Positions 1-11,612 of a stretch of DNA of 64,000 bases are shown piece after piece (the first letter of the stretch is position 1; every line of letters begins with the position of its first letter). The stretch lies in assembly GCA_963693085.1 (NCBI GenBank), contig OY856409.1, positions 501,364,303 through 501,428,302 of the forward strand, read 5' to 3'. The DNA comes from Alisma plantago-aquatica. Its lineage: Eukaryota; Streptophyta; Magnoliopsida; Alismatales; Alismataceae. Made by a program: the position numbers and the translations under genes. Under the pieces are notes generated by a model. That model saw nothing but the letters and a program-made list of their open reading frames with translations, was not told where the DNA came from and made no database searches.

Positions 1-738
1 GATCTAAAGCCTTTCAGCAGTGGGAAACTCCTTCTGCGGCTCTCGGAACGATCGGGGTGTGGCTCTGGGCTCTGTTCTTCTCTCCTTCTCCATCCCGAGA
101 CTTGTGCAATGGCTCCAGACGTGATAGATTGCTTAGGGACGCCATAATTAGGTATATGCACCACTTTTGGTCGCCCAAAGATCACCACCATACGATTAGA
201 TACAATCTTTAGCAAAACTTGATCTTAATCGGGGTTCTCTTTGATGTTGCCTCGATACCATCAACGGTGTGTCGATGGTATCAACGCCTTAGGCATCTCT
301 TTTCTCTGGAATCCGACATTGAAGCTGATTTTGCTAAGGAGAGGTCGATAGTATCGACTTTGAGTCGATAGTATCGACATCTGGAAATCTGGCTCACTGA
401 TGCTCTCTCGATACCATCGATGGTTCCATCGATGGTATCGACTTTTGGTTGCTCTTCTCTGGCAATGCACTGTGACCAGGTCGATGGTATCGACCATCCG
501 TCGATGGTATCGACATATTTAGATATCCAAATTTCCTGAAATGAAGAGAAGAACACCAATCAAATCCAACAAATATGATCTTTTATACAAAATAAGATGA
601 AACAAGGTAAATTTGATGCAAAATGAGATTATAGACTAAAGGTAGTGAATCATGCGATATTAATCACAAATATGATCAAAATACACATAAAATGTATGCA
701 AAACTAGTCTATAAAAATGACTCAAAACCCCTGCATCA
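1..738 (-). repeat. 3' LTR of element A (partial)
   Basis: This stretch aligns with 8551-9358 of the other LTR, and both end in the same CCCTGCATCA. It lacks about 80 bp present in the right LTR around 8775-8860, which removes one dyad pair there. The LTR edge at 738 is fixed by the CA end and the purine tract that follows on the element strand. The first half of this LTR lies outside the window. Confidence 0.92.
251..514. repeat. Phased dyad array in the 3' LTR of element A
   Basis: Eight 15 bp units of the form GTCGAT-N3-ATCGAC start at 251, 271, 344, 364, 407, 428, 480 and 500. They form four pairs with start-to-start distances of 20, 20, 21 and 20 bp. The three central bases vary (ACC, GGT, AGT). 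Members of a pair can have the same centre, so the shared property is the dyad itself and not a hairpin between the two units. Function is unknown; a binding site for a dimeric protein is an inference. Confidence 0.85.
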
Positions 739-753
739 AACTCCCCTAAGCTT
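739..753 (-). other. Polypurine tract of element A
   Basis: On the minus strand this reads AAGCTTAGGGGAGTT directly before the 3' LTR, the expected place for the plus-strand DNA primer of an LTR retrotransposon. Confidence 0.85.
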
Positions 754-2066
754 TAACATTACTCGTCCTCGAGCACAAAACTGTAGAATAGAATTGTGAG
801 AGTCAACTAAAGAACATATTAGCAGAAAAGACAGCTCAATATGACTCCCACCTGTCATGCACATGTCGGCCCTCATTGACCACAGAACGATAACTACCCT
901 AAAGGTGACAATGATCGTCCATAAGCAATGTCCACATTTCTTGAATCATACAGTTGTACAGTTATGATCTTATGTTTTAAAGTTGACAAACCCAATTATT
1001 TCCATAGGTTAAGTGCTCAATTTCAAACAAGTTCAACATACAACTTCCTAAAAAAAATTTAAATATGCTCAAATTTCACACCCCTAATTCCCATGTGAAA
1101 AGCATAGAGATGACACATTACATTAGACATCCACAGATACACTAGATAGCATGTGGATTCTAAAAACTAAGAAAATTGCTAAAAAGAAAAGGAAATAAAA
1201 GATAGAAATTGTTCCATCTCCCCCCCAAGCTTGAATTTGACTATGGCCTTATAGTCAAAAAAAATCTCAACAGGTGGAACAGTGATACCGTTTACTTCTT
1301 AGGTGGCAGGTATTGTGGGGCATTGGGATCCCATGATGGATATTTCCCCTGGAAGTTTGGATCATATGGGGGCATCAGTGGTGATTGCTCGATTGCTAGA
1401 TGCTCGGTGAAGATTTTTGGTTGCTCGGTAATGCTCAGCACAAGGGTTGAGGGGATTGGCTCTTAAGGTGTGAGTAGAAAAGAGAAACTATCCCTCCTTT
1501 TATAACTGAAATCGATGCCACTGTCGCTCTGTCGATACCATCGATGGGGTGTCGATGGTATTGACACTTTTTGTTTCAAATACCCTCACGAGGCCCAGGT
1601 GCTGCTTCCTCATTACTGTCGGGTCGATACCATCGACAGGGATGTCGATGGTATCGACTTTACTGAGACAGATTTCTCTGAAAATCTTCATGGATCTCGC
1701 AAGCATTGACTCCTTGGTCGATACTATCGACCCGACGCTCTCTTTTTTCTGATGTCAATGATGGTAGGTCGATACCATCGACGAGGCCATCGATGATATC
1801 GACTTAGAAAAAAATGTGTAGCCTCTTTCCTGCACTCACATCACTACCATCGACACTGTGGTTGATGGTATTGACTTTCTATCAGTACTACACACTGAGC
1901 AAACTTATTAGGGTATCATTTTTACACTAAAAATAAAATTAACCAAAACTAACTTGAAAACACGATAGAAAATAAAATAACTAGAAAAATGTGAACTACC
2001 GATGGTTGGGTGGCCTCCTAAAAAGCGCCATACTTTAACATCTTAGGCTAGATGCAATCAAGCTCA
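754..2066 (-). other. Non-coding 3' region of element A
   Basis: About 1.3 kb lies between the end of integrase and the polypurine tract. I see no credible protein; Athila relatives often carry an envelope-like frame here and none is recognisable. Around 1219-1235 the minus strand has a second purine tract of the type AAGCTTGGGGGGG, a near copy of the one beside the LTR. The segment 1531-1875 carries a dyad array listed separately. Confidence 0.7.
1531..1875. repeat. Phased dyad array in the 3' non-coding region of element A
   Basis: The same 15 bp dyad as in the LTRs occurs here at 1531, 1551, 1623, 1644, 1718 (single), 1769, 1789, 1840 and 1861. Pair spacings are 20, 21, 20 and 21 bp. This segment is internal to the element, so its units are not simply LTR copies; the motif has spread or been maintained in two separate regions. 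The units at 1623, 1644 and 1769 are intact dyads and those at 1840 and 1861 are decayed. Confidence 0.83.
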
Positions 2067-3536
2067 TCATTCTTCCTTAAGTGCAATGAGTTTAACCTCA
2101 TGCACCTTTCTCGTGTAATCCTCCCCATAGTAGAGCTTCAATCTTTGACCATTCACTAAGAATGTTAGCTCTCCATCTCTCACCATAATAGCACCATGTG
2201 GTCGTACATCTTCCACCACAAAAGGTCCATGCCATCGGGATTTCAGTTTCCCGAGATGCAACTTTAATCTCGAGTTAAACAATAACACGCGATCACACTT
2301 TTTGAAAACACACATTTGAATGTGGCAGTCATGGAGTTGCTTTGTTCGTTCTTTATAGATCCTCTGGTTCTCATAAGCATTCATCATAAGCTCATCTAGC
2401 TCATTGAGCTCTAACATTTTCTTCTTTCCTGCATCATCATAGCTCATATTAAGCTTCTGTAACTCCCAGTGCATTTTATGCTCTAACTCGACCGGCAGAT
2501 GACAAGCCCACCCGTAAACCAGCCTAAAAGGCGTAGTGCCTATAGGTGTTTTAAAGGAGGTCCTATATGCCCATAAAGAATCTGGTAGTATTGCACTCCA
2601 ATTCTTCCTAGAAGATGCCATTGTTCGTTCCAATATCTTCCTGATCTCTCGATTGGAAACCTCGACTTGGCCTTACGTCTGTGGGTGATACGGGGTACCA
2701 ACATTGTGTTTGACCCCATATTTACTCAATAGTGTAGCAAATTTCTTGTTCGTGAAGTGGGTGCCTCCATCACTTATAATCATCTGTGGCACACCAAACC
2801 TGCAAAAAATATATTGCTTCACAAACATGCACACTACCGCAACGTCATTAGTCCTTGTGGGTATTGCCTCTACCCATTTCGACACATAATCAACAGCAAG
2901 CAAAATATATAAGTTGGAATTTGAGGACACAAATGGTCCCATGAAATCGATGCCCCATAAATCAAATACCTCAACCTCTTGAAACATGTTGAGGGGCATC
3001 TCTTGCCACCTTGAGATGTTACCCACCCTTTGACACGAATCACATCTTTTCACATAGTCATAGGTGTCCTGAAAGAGTGTAGGCCAATAAAGGCCACTCT
3101 CCAACACTTTGTCTGCTGTCCTTGTGCTCGCATGATGACCGCCAGTGGGTAGTGTATGACAAGGACTGAGCACACTATCATATTAACCTTCTGGTACACA
3201 CCTACGTAAGATGCCATCCCTGCATCGTCTCAACAAAATGGGGTCATCCCAAAAATAATATCTTAAAGAATGGAAAAATCTCTTCTTTTCTTGATAAGTC
3301 CAATCGTCCGATATTTCCTTACATGCAAGATAATTCACAATATTCAAAAACCACAGATCCTTAGATTTTATTGAAAGGATTTGCTCATCGAGAAACATCT
3401 CGGTAATGGGTATATTGATATCTCTCTCATCTACCCGCTCTAACCGAGACAAGTGGTCCGCAACTACATTTTCAATGCCCGCCTTATGTTTAATTTCAAT
3501 GTCAAAATCTTGCAAGAGTAAGATCCACCTAATCAA
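2067..3536 (-). pseudogene. Integrase region of element A pol (broken)
   Basis: This part of pol would insert the element cDNA into chromosomes. It holds the end of the RNase H linker (3536-3183), the H2C2 zinc-binding region and the catalytic core start (3173-2673, with GIDFMGPF around the first catalytic Asp and ISDGGTHF around the second), and the C-terminal part (2633-2067, ending with a VNGQRLK motif). One reading frame runs through it all, interrupted by TAA at 3183-3185 and TAA at 2673-2675. The TAA at 2673 falls in the YHPQT segment just before the expected catalytic Glu. The stop at 2067 looks like the genuine pol end. No frameshift is needed here, so the damage is by point mutation. 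Confidence 0.9.
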
Positions 3537-5423
3537 TCAAGGCTTAGCATCTTTCTTTTCCATTAAGTATTTGATGGCAGCGTGGTCCATCCTAACCAAA
3601 ACTTTTGACCCCACTAAATATTGCCTAAATTTTTCAAATGCGAAAACCACGACAAGTAGCTCTTTTTCAGTGGTGGTATAATTAAGTTGTGCATCATTTA
3701 AAGTTTTAGATGCATGGAAAATCACTGCGGGTTTATTCTCAAAATGCTGCCCAAGAACAGCCCCTATAGCAAAATCCGACGCATCACACATAAGCTCAAA
3801 GGGCTTAGTCCAATCCGGCGTTTGGACAACTGGTGCAGAAATTAATTTTTCTTTAAGGACATTAAAGGCATGTATGCATTTCTCATTGAAATCAAACGCG
3901 ACATCCTTCTCAAGTAATTCAGACAATGGTTTAGCAATTTTGGAAAAATCTTTGATAAAATGGCGATAGAAACCCACGTGACCAAGGAAACTCCTCACTC
4001 CCTTCACTGAATTTGGTGGAGGTAATTTGGCAATAACCTCGATTTTTACTGGGTCTACCTCCATTCCTTTGCTAGAAACCTTGTGTCCAAGCATGATTCC
4101 TTCACTAACCATCATATGACACTTTTCCCAATTTAGGACTAGATGTGTGTCCTCACATCTTTGTAACACTTGATCCAAATTATACAAGCACTCATCAAAC
4201 GACGCACCGTAGATGGAAAAGTCATCCATAAAAACCTCTAGGCAGCGCTCCACCATATCAGAAAATATAGCAAGCATACAGCACTGAAAAGTGGCTGGTG
4301 CATTGCATAACCCAAACGGCATGCGGGGATATGCAAAAGTCCCATAAGGACAAGTGAAGGTGGACTTCTCTTGATCCTTAGGGTCTATAGAAATCTGATT
4401 ATAGCTGGAATAGACATCCAAAAAGCAAAAATGAGAGCGGCCAGCCAACTGCTCTAAAATCTGATCAATAAATGGGAGAGGGAAATCGTCTTTTAAAGTG
4501 GCAGAATTGAGGCGACGGTAATCAATGCACACTCGCCACCCGGTTACCAATCGGGTAGTGATAGGTTCATTCATAAGATTTTGAGTTACAGTTATTTCCC
4601 CCTTCTTAGGGACTACCTGTGTTGGACTTATCCACGTCGAGTTTGAAATGGCATAGATGATGCCCGCATAAAATAGCTTGATCACCTACTTCTTAATGAC
4701 CTCCATCATACTCGAGTTGAGTCGATGCTATAGCTGAATCACAAACTTGGCTCCTTCCTCGAGTCAGATCTTGTGTTGGAAAAGAGTAAGGGAAATCCCC
4801 TTAATATCAGCAACTCACCACCCGAATGCATTACGGTGGTTCCTCGGCATGATCATCAATTGTTTTTCTTCATCGACACTCAGATATGCCACGATAATCA
4901 TCGGTAGATTTTCACCATCAGCTAAGAAGGCATACTTCAAGTGAGGGGGTAGTGGCTTCAGCTTGAATTTCGGTGGACAGATCAATGATGATTGAAGCGG
5001 TGGTGGGAGTGGTATAAGATCCTCATAGTGCTTAGCATAATAGCAAGGGAGCACTTGAAGAATCTTGACACATTCTTGTAATGACATGCTTCTCGTCCAA
5101 TCATGCATGATGTTGAAAATACAAGATTCAAGGGGCAGTTTCAGATATGAATTAAGCATAGAAACTGCTACTACATCATCCTCCATAGATAGAGGAATTT
5201 CCTCCTCTTCATTGTTCAGATAACCCACAGCATTACAAAGAGATAAAACTTTTGTTTGTTCCATGATATCCACGACCAGTGTCCCCTTGTCTACCTTAGT
5301 CATCACATGAGCCATATCCAGAAACAGTTTCCCTAAACAAAGAGAAATGTTCTGATCAAAGTGCTTCACCATACGACATTGCTCATTTTCCTGTGATTGT
5401 TTTGTACTTGGTGGCATGACCAT
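3537..5423 (-). pseudogene. Reverse transcriptase and RNase H region of element A pol (broken)
   Basis: This region would copy element RNA into DNA and degrade the RNA strand. The 4685-3537 segment shows RT motifs in order: VCIDYRRLN, the MPFGLCNAP block, and the catalytic FMDD (YxDD type). It is followed by RNase H with the CDASD start and the TTTEKE segment; the later DH motif reads VRMDH, with Met before the Asp. The upstream part (5423-4815) is the conserved pre-RT linker. In-frame stops are TGA at 4815-4817, at least three more between 4814 and 4686, and TGA at 3537-3539. The last sits where relatives have Arg, as expected from a CGA to TGA change. Confidence 0.92.
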
Positions 5424-5650
5424 CTCAAATCAGTCATCTGCTATACCCAATGTTAGACGGCCTCTACCCATTTCTAGTATCATATCAGTGGTGGCCTGGA
5501 AGGGTCTTCCTAGGTGTAGCTCATTCCCTTACTCATCTTGCATCTTCATTACTACAAAATCAGTTGGAAATACAAATCTGTCAACCTTTACCAAAACATC
5601 CTCACAAATACCATATGTCTGTACCACAAAATTATCCACGAGTTGAATTG

Positions 5651-6250
5651 TCATGTTGATTTGTTAGATTCCTTAAGACCCCGTTTCTTGAATGTAGAAA
5701 GGGGCATCAAGTTTATACTTGCCCCGGAATCGCACAATGCTTCGCCAAATTTCACCTTACCAATGTAACATGAAATATTGAAGCAGCCTGGATCTTGTTG
5801 TTTTGGTGGCAACGTGCCCAAAATAAAGGCGCTAACCTTCTCTTTAAGAACTACCACCTCAGTATCAGGAATCTTCCACTTCTTGGTAATTACATCCTTT
5901 AGAAACTTACCATAAGAGGGTATCTGCTCGATAGCTTCTAATAAAGGGATGTTAACCAAAAGTTTCCTAAAACTATCTAGGAACTTTTTGAACCGAGTAT
6001 CCACCTTCTTTGCCTTTAGACTATTTGGATAAGGGATTGGGACGGTCTGTGCCCTCTGATGTGGTGGCACATATGGCATCCTCTTTTCAGTCTCTTCCTC
6101 TGCAATGGGCTCTTCTGCGGCCTTCTCTGTAGCATCATCCACTATCTCTGTGATTGTGTCTTCCTCTGTGGCCTCAACTGTGGCTTCTGGCTCGGGTGTG
6201 CTTGGTTCATCGGCCTTATAGTTTAAATTCTTTTGTCCACTCCTCAACAT
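5651..6250 (-). pseudogene. Aspartic protease region of element A
   Basis: The frame carries an acidic, low-complexity N-terminus rich in Glu and Thr, then a conserved stretch ending in LCDSGASINLMP, the retropepsin active site with an intact DSG triad. It would cleave the Gag-Pol precursor. The frame is offset from the RT frame downstream and from the gag frame upstream, so indels separate all three. About 230 bp between 5650 and 5424 continue the protease fold in a shifted frame. Confidence 0.85.
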
Positions 6251-6402
6251 AATTGCTTTGTCTTGTTGATTTCCTCCTCAGACATTTGTATTTCCTGGGA
6301 AGCCTTGTTGTGTTTGTTTCTTTAAACTTGAAATCTCCGCTACCATATGTGCTAAAGACATCTCAAGTGTCCTCATTTAAGCCCCATGACTTTGCAGAGT
6401 TT

Positions 6403-6444
6403 GCCCAAAGGTGCTCATTCAAGTGCCCAAAGGTGCTCATTCAT
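6403..6444. repeat. 22 bp tandem duplication in gag of element A
   Basis: GCCCAAAGGTGCTCATTCA occurs twice at a 22 bp period. 22 is not a multiple of three, so the duplication itself shifts the reading frame near the end of gag. Confidence 0.8.
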
Positions 6445-7565
6445 AAAATATCCTTGTTGCTTGATTTTTTGACCAAAGGTGCTCATCATCTCTTGATTCT
6501 GCTTTATCACCTGGTTGAGCAAATCATTGCTCTTGTCCTCTACCGTGGGTTGTGGCTTAGCATTTGGATCCTGGAGAAAATTATTTTGATCCTTCCATGA
6601 GAACTTTTTGTCTTTCCTCCAAGAGTAATCATTATTCTTATACCCTTGTTGTTGACGCATGTATTTAACTTGTGCGTCTTCATCCATTTCCTCCTCTTGT
6701 GTGAGTAGCCTTTTAGCAATTAGGTCAATCTTTTCATTGAGTTCTTTGATGCCTTTGGCATCTCCTGCAACCTTAACTTGTTCCGGTGCATCTCTATCAC
6801 CCCATGACTGCTTTTTAGCCATTTTTTTAGAATTTCCTAACACCTTGTATCAGTGTTATTCAGGAAGAACCCCGATCCTACTGAATCTAGATTGCTTCTA
6901 TCATGCTCAGAAAGAGCAAAATAGAAAATCTTGACCTGCTTTTCTTTGTCCAGCCCATGATGTGGGCATCTCCTCAGCATTATCTGGAATCTCTCCCAAG
7001 TCTCATAATATGTTTCACCAGCTTTCTGACTGAAATTGTGGATTTTTCTTATGAGATCATTTGTCTTCTCAGGTGGGAAAAATCTCTCAAAGAAAACTTC
7101 AACCATGTGGTCCCAAGATTCCACATACTCATCATCTAGATTATGTAGCCATTCTCGAGCATTTCCCGCTAGAGAACTGGGAAATAACTTCAAGTAGAGA
7201 ATCTCTTGTGGAAACCGGTCTATCTTGACCATATCACAATTCTCCACGAACTGGCTTATGTGGGTCACCGGATCTTCATTTTTGATCCCGTGAAATGCAT
7301 TAGACTTGACCAAATTGATTAGGCCTGGGTCAATTTTGTAGTTAGGAATGTTGATGGCCTGCTTCTTAATTGGCCCCTTAGATGCAGAAGAGGACGACAC
7401 CTTGATTTTCTCCCAAATTGTTTATTCCTCATCCATTGCTTTGGGTTCAGAATCTGAATTCTCATTCTCGAGTTGATTTTGGGTGTCATTCTCCTCGTAG
7501 TCTGATTCCAAAAATGGGACCTCCGGCGATGACTGTGAGTAGTTTGTGCTACGCGTACTCACCAT
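6415..7565 (-). pseudogene. gag of element A (broken)
   Basis: The likely start is the ATG at 7565-7563, about 155 bp inside the PBS. An in-frame TAA at 7424-7422 ends that frame after 47 codons. The same frame then continues to 6837 and contains the Retrotrans_gag core, with the EWLHNL and FFPPEKT segments and a WERF...RRCPHHG block typical of Athila Gag. A frameshift near 6840 moves the C-terminal part (6843-6415, Gln/Lys/Asn rich) to another frame. No CCHC zinc knuckle is visible. Confidence 0.87.
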
Positions 7566-7719
7566 TCACTAGTACCTACACAGTAATAAATTTAATTAGG
7601 CACAGTGCTAGATGATTATGGATTATGAAAGATAGACGATTAATTTCCAGAATTAATTTTTTTTTAAATGTAGCCTAGAATGGCCACTTGCATCCCTCGT
7701 AGTGCCGAAAATCATTGTT

Positions 7720-7736
7720 CCCCAGCAACGGCACCA
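7720..7736 (-). other. Primer binding site of element A (tRNA-Asp type)
   Basis: On the minus strand this reads TGGTGCCGTTGCTGGGG, six bases after the 5' LTR end. It is complementary to a plant tRNA-Asp 3' end except for two transition differences. Athila elements commonly use this primer. Confidence 0.88.
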
Positions 7737-7742
7737 AAAACT

Positions 7743-9358
7743 TGACACGAATTTACCGTTCATATAATGCAAGTGCACGTGCCAATGTAATATAGACCTT
7801 TGTGAGGCTTGAGTCGAACTCAGGGAACAGATTTTTAGTAGACTACTACTAAATATTCGCAATCAGCTAGACCAAATAAAATGGTTTGAGAGTTGATTGA
7901 AAAAGAAAAAAAAAAGAATAAAAGAAAGCAGAACAATCGATTAAATGGTTGGTTTAATCAATTAAAGATAGAATCTTTAGGATTGCGGTTTCATCGTAGG
8001 TTCTCGTTGTACTAATTCCTACACAATTATCCTACTTCGTCTCCTATTCCAGGTAGTGGCATGTAGTCAGAATTGTTCACTGTTGCGATACAATTCACTA
8101 CCTAAATCTAGGTCGGTTCCACGGTAGTAGTAACCTATACCCTAAATTAGGTGCATGAAGATCACACTCTGTGTTTCTAACATTAATTGTACATTGCCTT
8201 ATTCAAAGGATTTATTAGTTAATCTGATATTTGTCTCTTTTCAACCGTTAATTCTTCTTTCAAAGTAATTAAAGGTATTAGATTATCATTTGGGTGATCA
8301 ATCATAATGATATAATTGATAAAATGGAATCATACCATGGATTTTAGAGACAAATTATGATAACTATGTCAAAACTGTCATACAACGATTACCCAGGCTA
8401 CTCCCGGTCCTAAAGATAAAGGGGATTAGCCCCGCATGTTCATCTCAATGAAACACATGATGAGAGAAAGGGAAAACATATGGAAAACGTGAATATATGT
8501 GATGTAAACCCCTGAACGGGGGAGATCCGGGCATTCCCCAGCATAGGATGAGCAATCTACAGCCTTTTAATAGTGGGAAACTCCTTCCACAGCTCTTGGA
8601 ATGCTCGGGGCATGGCTATGGGCTCCATTCTTCTCTCCTTCTCCTTCCCAAGACTTGTGCAATGGCTCCAGATGTGATAGATTGCTTAGGGCCATCGTAA
8701 TTAGGTATATGCACCACTTTTGGTCACCCAAAGATCACCACCGTACGATTAGACATGATATTTAGCAAAACCTGATCTGACGGCATCGATACCATCGACG
8801 CGGGTCGATGGTATCGACCTGCATGAGGCACTGGTGCTTGCGCAATTCTTGGGGTTCTCTCTGATGTTGCCTCGATACCATCGACGGTGTGTCGATGGTA
8901 TCAATGCCTTAGGTGACGCTTTTCTCTAGAATCTGACGCTAAAGCTGATTTTGTTGAGGCGAGGTCGATAGTATCGACTTTGGGTCGATAATATCAACAT
9001 CTGGAAATATGGCTCGCTGATGCTCTCTCGATACCATCGATAGTCCCATCGATTGTATAGACTTCTGGTTGCTCTTCTCCGACAATGCATTGTGACCAGG
9101 TCGAAGGTATCAACCATCCGTCGATGGTATCGACATATTAAGATATCTGAACTGCCTGAAATGAAGAGAAGAACACCAATCAAATCCAACAAATATGATC
9201 ATTTATACAAAATAAGATGAAACAAGGTAAATTTGATGCAAAATGTGATTATAGACTAAAGGTAGTGAATCATGCGATATTAATCACAAATATGATCAAA
9301 ATACACATAAAAGGCATGCAAAACCAGTCTATAAAAATGACTCAAAACCCCTGCATCA
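7743..9358 (-). repeat. 5' LTR of element A, 1616 bp
   Basis: On the plus strand the LTR runs from TGACACGAAT to CTGCATCA. The left edge is set by the PBS and the right edge by alignment with the other LTR and by the return of element B coding sequence. It carries ten dyad units at 8785-9134. On the element strand, about 75 bp downstream of the array, there is a weak TATA-like GCATATACC near 8712 conserved in both LTRs; I would not call it a promoter on sequence alone. Confidence 0.9.
8785..9134. repeat. Phased dyad array in the 5' LTR of element A
   Basis: Ten 15 bp units in five pairs start at 8785/8804, 8871/8891, 8963/8983, 9027/9048 and 9100/9120, with spacings of 19, 20, 20, 21 and 20 bp. 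The last four pairs are collinear with the four pairs of the 3' LTR. The first pair is missing from the 3' LTR because of its 80 bp deletion. Several units here carry point changes, for example at 9048 and 9100. Confidence 0.85.
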
Positions 9359-10946
9359 TGTACTTTGTGTCGTGGGTCTCAAAGAGGATCTTCTGTCTTA
9401 ACTCATAAGAAGTTATCCATAATCTGCCATTCATCATAATCACACCATCCTCACCATTGAGAGTCTAGTCCCGACTCTCTCAAGAAGTTCTATCATATGT
9501 GGATATTCGGAGCTACTCTATTGTGAATTGTATATATCAGAAGTCCAATTTGGCTTGATCATGATATGTGCCAACTTGACCTAAGCAAGTAATGGTATCC
9601 ACATCATTATATTATTCATCATCTTCCATTTGTCAATCAACATAGAAGCACAACTAACATTTATTTTTCTGCTCAGATTATTCATCAGAGCGTCATCCAC
9701 TACATTGGCTTTTCTGGGTGATAGGTGATACAGAAATCGTAATTCTTGATGAACTCGAGCCACCTGTGCTACCTCATATTTAGGTCCTTCTATGTTAGGA
9801 TATATTTAAGGCTCTTATGATTAGAGAACACCTCAAACCTTGTGCCATATAGGTAATGCCTCCATATGTTGAGTGTTTAAACAATAGCAGCAAGCTCAAG
9901 GTCATGCGTCAGATAGTTTTCTTCATGCACATTGAGTTTTCGGGAAGCATAGGAGATAACCCTATCATTCAGCATGAGTATACAACCCAAACCATGCTTT
10001 GAAGCATCACTATAAATTACAAAGCCATGATCATCAAACAAAAGAAGTAGTACTGGAGTAGATGTCAATTTGTCTTTTAGGGTTTGAAAACTATGCTCAC
10101 AAGCATCATCCTAGACAAACTTACAGTCCTTCCTGGTCAACTAAGTGAGAGTTCTTGGTATGATGGAAAAGTCTTGAATAAAACGCATGTTGTAACCTTC
10201 TAGACCCAGGAAACTATGAATATCTATAGGATTTTAGGAACTGAACAGTTCTTGATTGACTCCACCTTAGCAGGATCAACAACTATGTGCCCATCTGAGA
10301 TGATATGCCCCAGGAAAATGACTTCTTTAAGCCAAAAGTCACACTTAGACAACTTAGCATATACTTGATGCTTCCTGAGCATAACTAGAGTAATGTGAAT
10401 GTGTTCTTCATGGATCAGGTCATTGTCAGAATAGATCAGAATATTGTCGATGAATACGATGATGAAAGAGTTGAGGAATTGATGAAATGTCTTGTTCATA
10501 AGATCCATAAAGATTGCAGGATCATTAGTAATGCCAAAAGGCATCACTAGGAATTCATAATGTCCATATATAGTATGAAAAGTTGTCTACTTGACATCAG
10601 AACTATGAATCTTCAACTGGTGGTAGACACTCCTCAAGTTTATCTTTGAGAAGACCTTACCAGTCCTCAAATAGTCAAAAAGATCGTCGAAGCTGGGCAA
10701 AGGGTACTTTCTCTTGATAGTTACTTGATTGAGCTTCCTATAATCAATGCACATGCGAAGTGACACATCTTTCTTCTTAACAAAGAGGGTAGGAGAACCC
10801 CAAGGGAAGGAACTCAGGCGAATAAAGCCCAAGTCTAAGAGCTCCTGAAGCTGCTTCTTAAGTTTAACTAATTTGGGAGGGACCATTCTGTAGGGATCCT
10901 TTGAGATTGGAGAAGTACCTGGAAGAAAATCAATAGAGAAATCCAA
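9359..10946 (-). pseudogene. RT, RNase H and start of integrase of element B (broken)
   Basis: RT begins at 10946 with the usual DLLPGT-like entry (here FLPGT) and continues through [10 protein letters not shown] and [10 protein letters not shown]. The catalytic motif near 10450 reads FIDN, so the second catalytic Asp is replaced by Asn. RNase H shows [10 protein letters not shown] (10068-9877) and the DLELAAIV segment. The linker at 9763-9581 has the YH-x-KANVV-x-DAL pattern. The last codons before element A, up to 9359, read as the start of the integrase H2C2 region. Several stops and frameshifts separate these blocks. Confidence 0.87.
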
Positions 10947-11033
10947 TTCCCTTTCAAGAGGGAGACTAGGAAAATCCTCAAGAAAAACATCAGGAAACTC
11001 CCTTACTATAGAAATCTCTAAAATAGGTTTCTC

Positions 11034-11540
11034 CTATTTGACTAACAAGGATACCAAAAACACAACATGACCCTTCCTCCTTAACTTCTCCATATAGATA
11101 CAAGAAATGAAGTGACTCTTCTTGTCTCTTCTCCTACCTTTATCAACAAAGGGCTCCTTCTCAGGATGTACAAATAGAACCAGTTTCCTTCTATAGTCAA
11201 GAAGCACATAGTGCTCATCGAGCCAACTCATCCCCAGGATGACATCAAAGGATTTCATATCTACTACCATAAGGTCTGCAAGAAAAACCCTTCCCTCTAC
11301 TAATAAGGGAACCCTAGATATCATCCTACCACATTCAAGAATATGTCTACTATGAGTTATAATGTTTAGATCATAACATAGAAGCTCAATAGGTAAACTA
11401 AGCATATCAACAAGTGTAGATGAAACGAAGGCATGTGACACACCAAAATCATATAGGACTTTAATACTCTGATCATAAATAAAAGCACTACCTTCTATAA
11501 CCTGATCTGCCTTGCCATCCTCTATCTCCATCATGAACAT
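11034..11540 (-). pseudogene. Protease region of element B
   Basis: A 168-residue open stretch with the retropepsin pattern. The active site reads DFGVSHAFVS, so Phe replaces the Ser or Thr of D-S/T-G, and the FDVILGMSWL block typical of the second half is present. Loss of the active-site hydroxyl residue would probably disable it. The stretch is otherwise open. Confidence 0.82.
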
Positions 11541-11612
11541 GCAGCCCTGTCTCTTCTCCTTAGGAGCATCAACTGCAACACCTTTGTTATTGTAGCCTCT
11601 TTGTTAAAGGAA

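Larger units (their letters stand above)
1..9358 (-). mobile_element. Athila-like Ty3/gypsy retrotransposon (element A), 3' LTR cut by window start
   Basis: Read on the minus strand, the order is 5' LTR (7743-9358), PBS, gag, protease, RT, RNase H, integrase, a 1.3 kb non-coding stretch, polypurine tract and 3' LTR (ends 738). A PBS matching the 3' end of tRNA-Asp, the gag sequence type and a VNGQRLK motif at the integrase C-terminus point to the Athila/Tat branch. The clade is inferred from motifs, not from a tree. Coding capacity is lost through stops and frameshifts. The element lies inside the integrase of a chromovirus (element B) whose coding sequence resumes at 9359; the other half of B is beyond the window start. 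The 5 bp after the element are TGTAC; the matching left target duplication cannot be seen. Confidence 0.93.

Noticed and set aside
251..514. CRISPR-like array of short repeats
   Set aside because: The repeats are dyads with short variable spacing inside plant LTRs, repeated in both LTRs of one element; no cas genes and no prokaryotic context.
1209..1466. Plus-strand open frame of 85 codons in element A
   Set aside because: Antisense to the element, no motif, no sign of a promoter.
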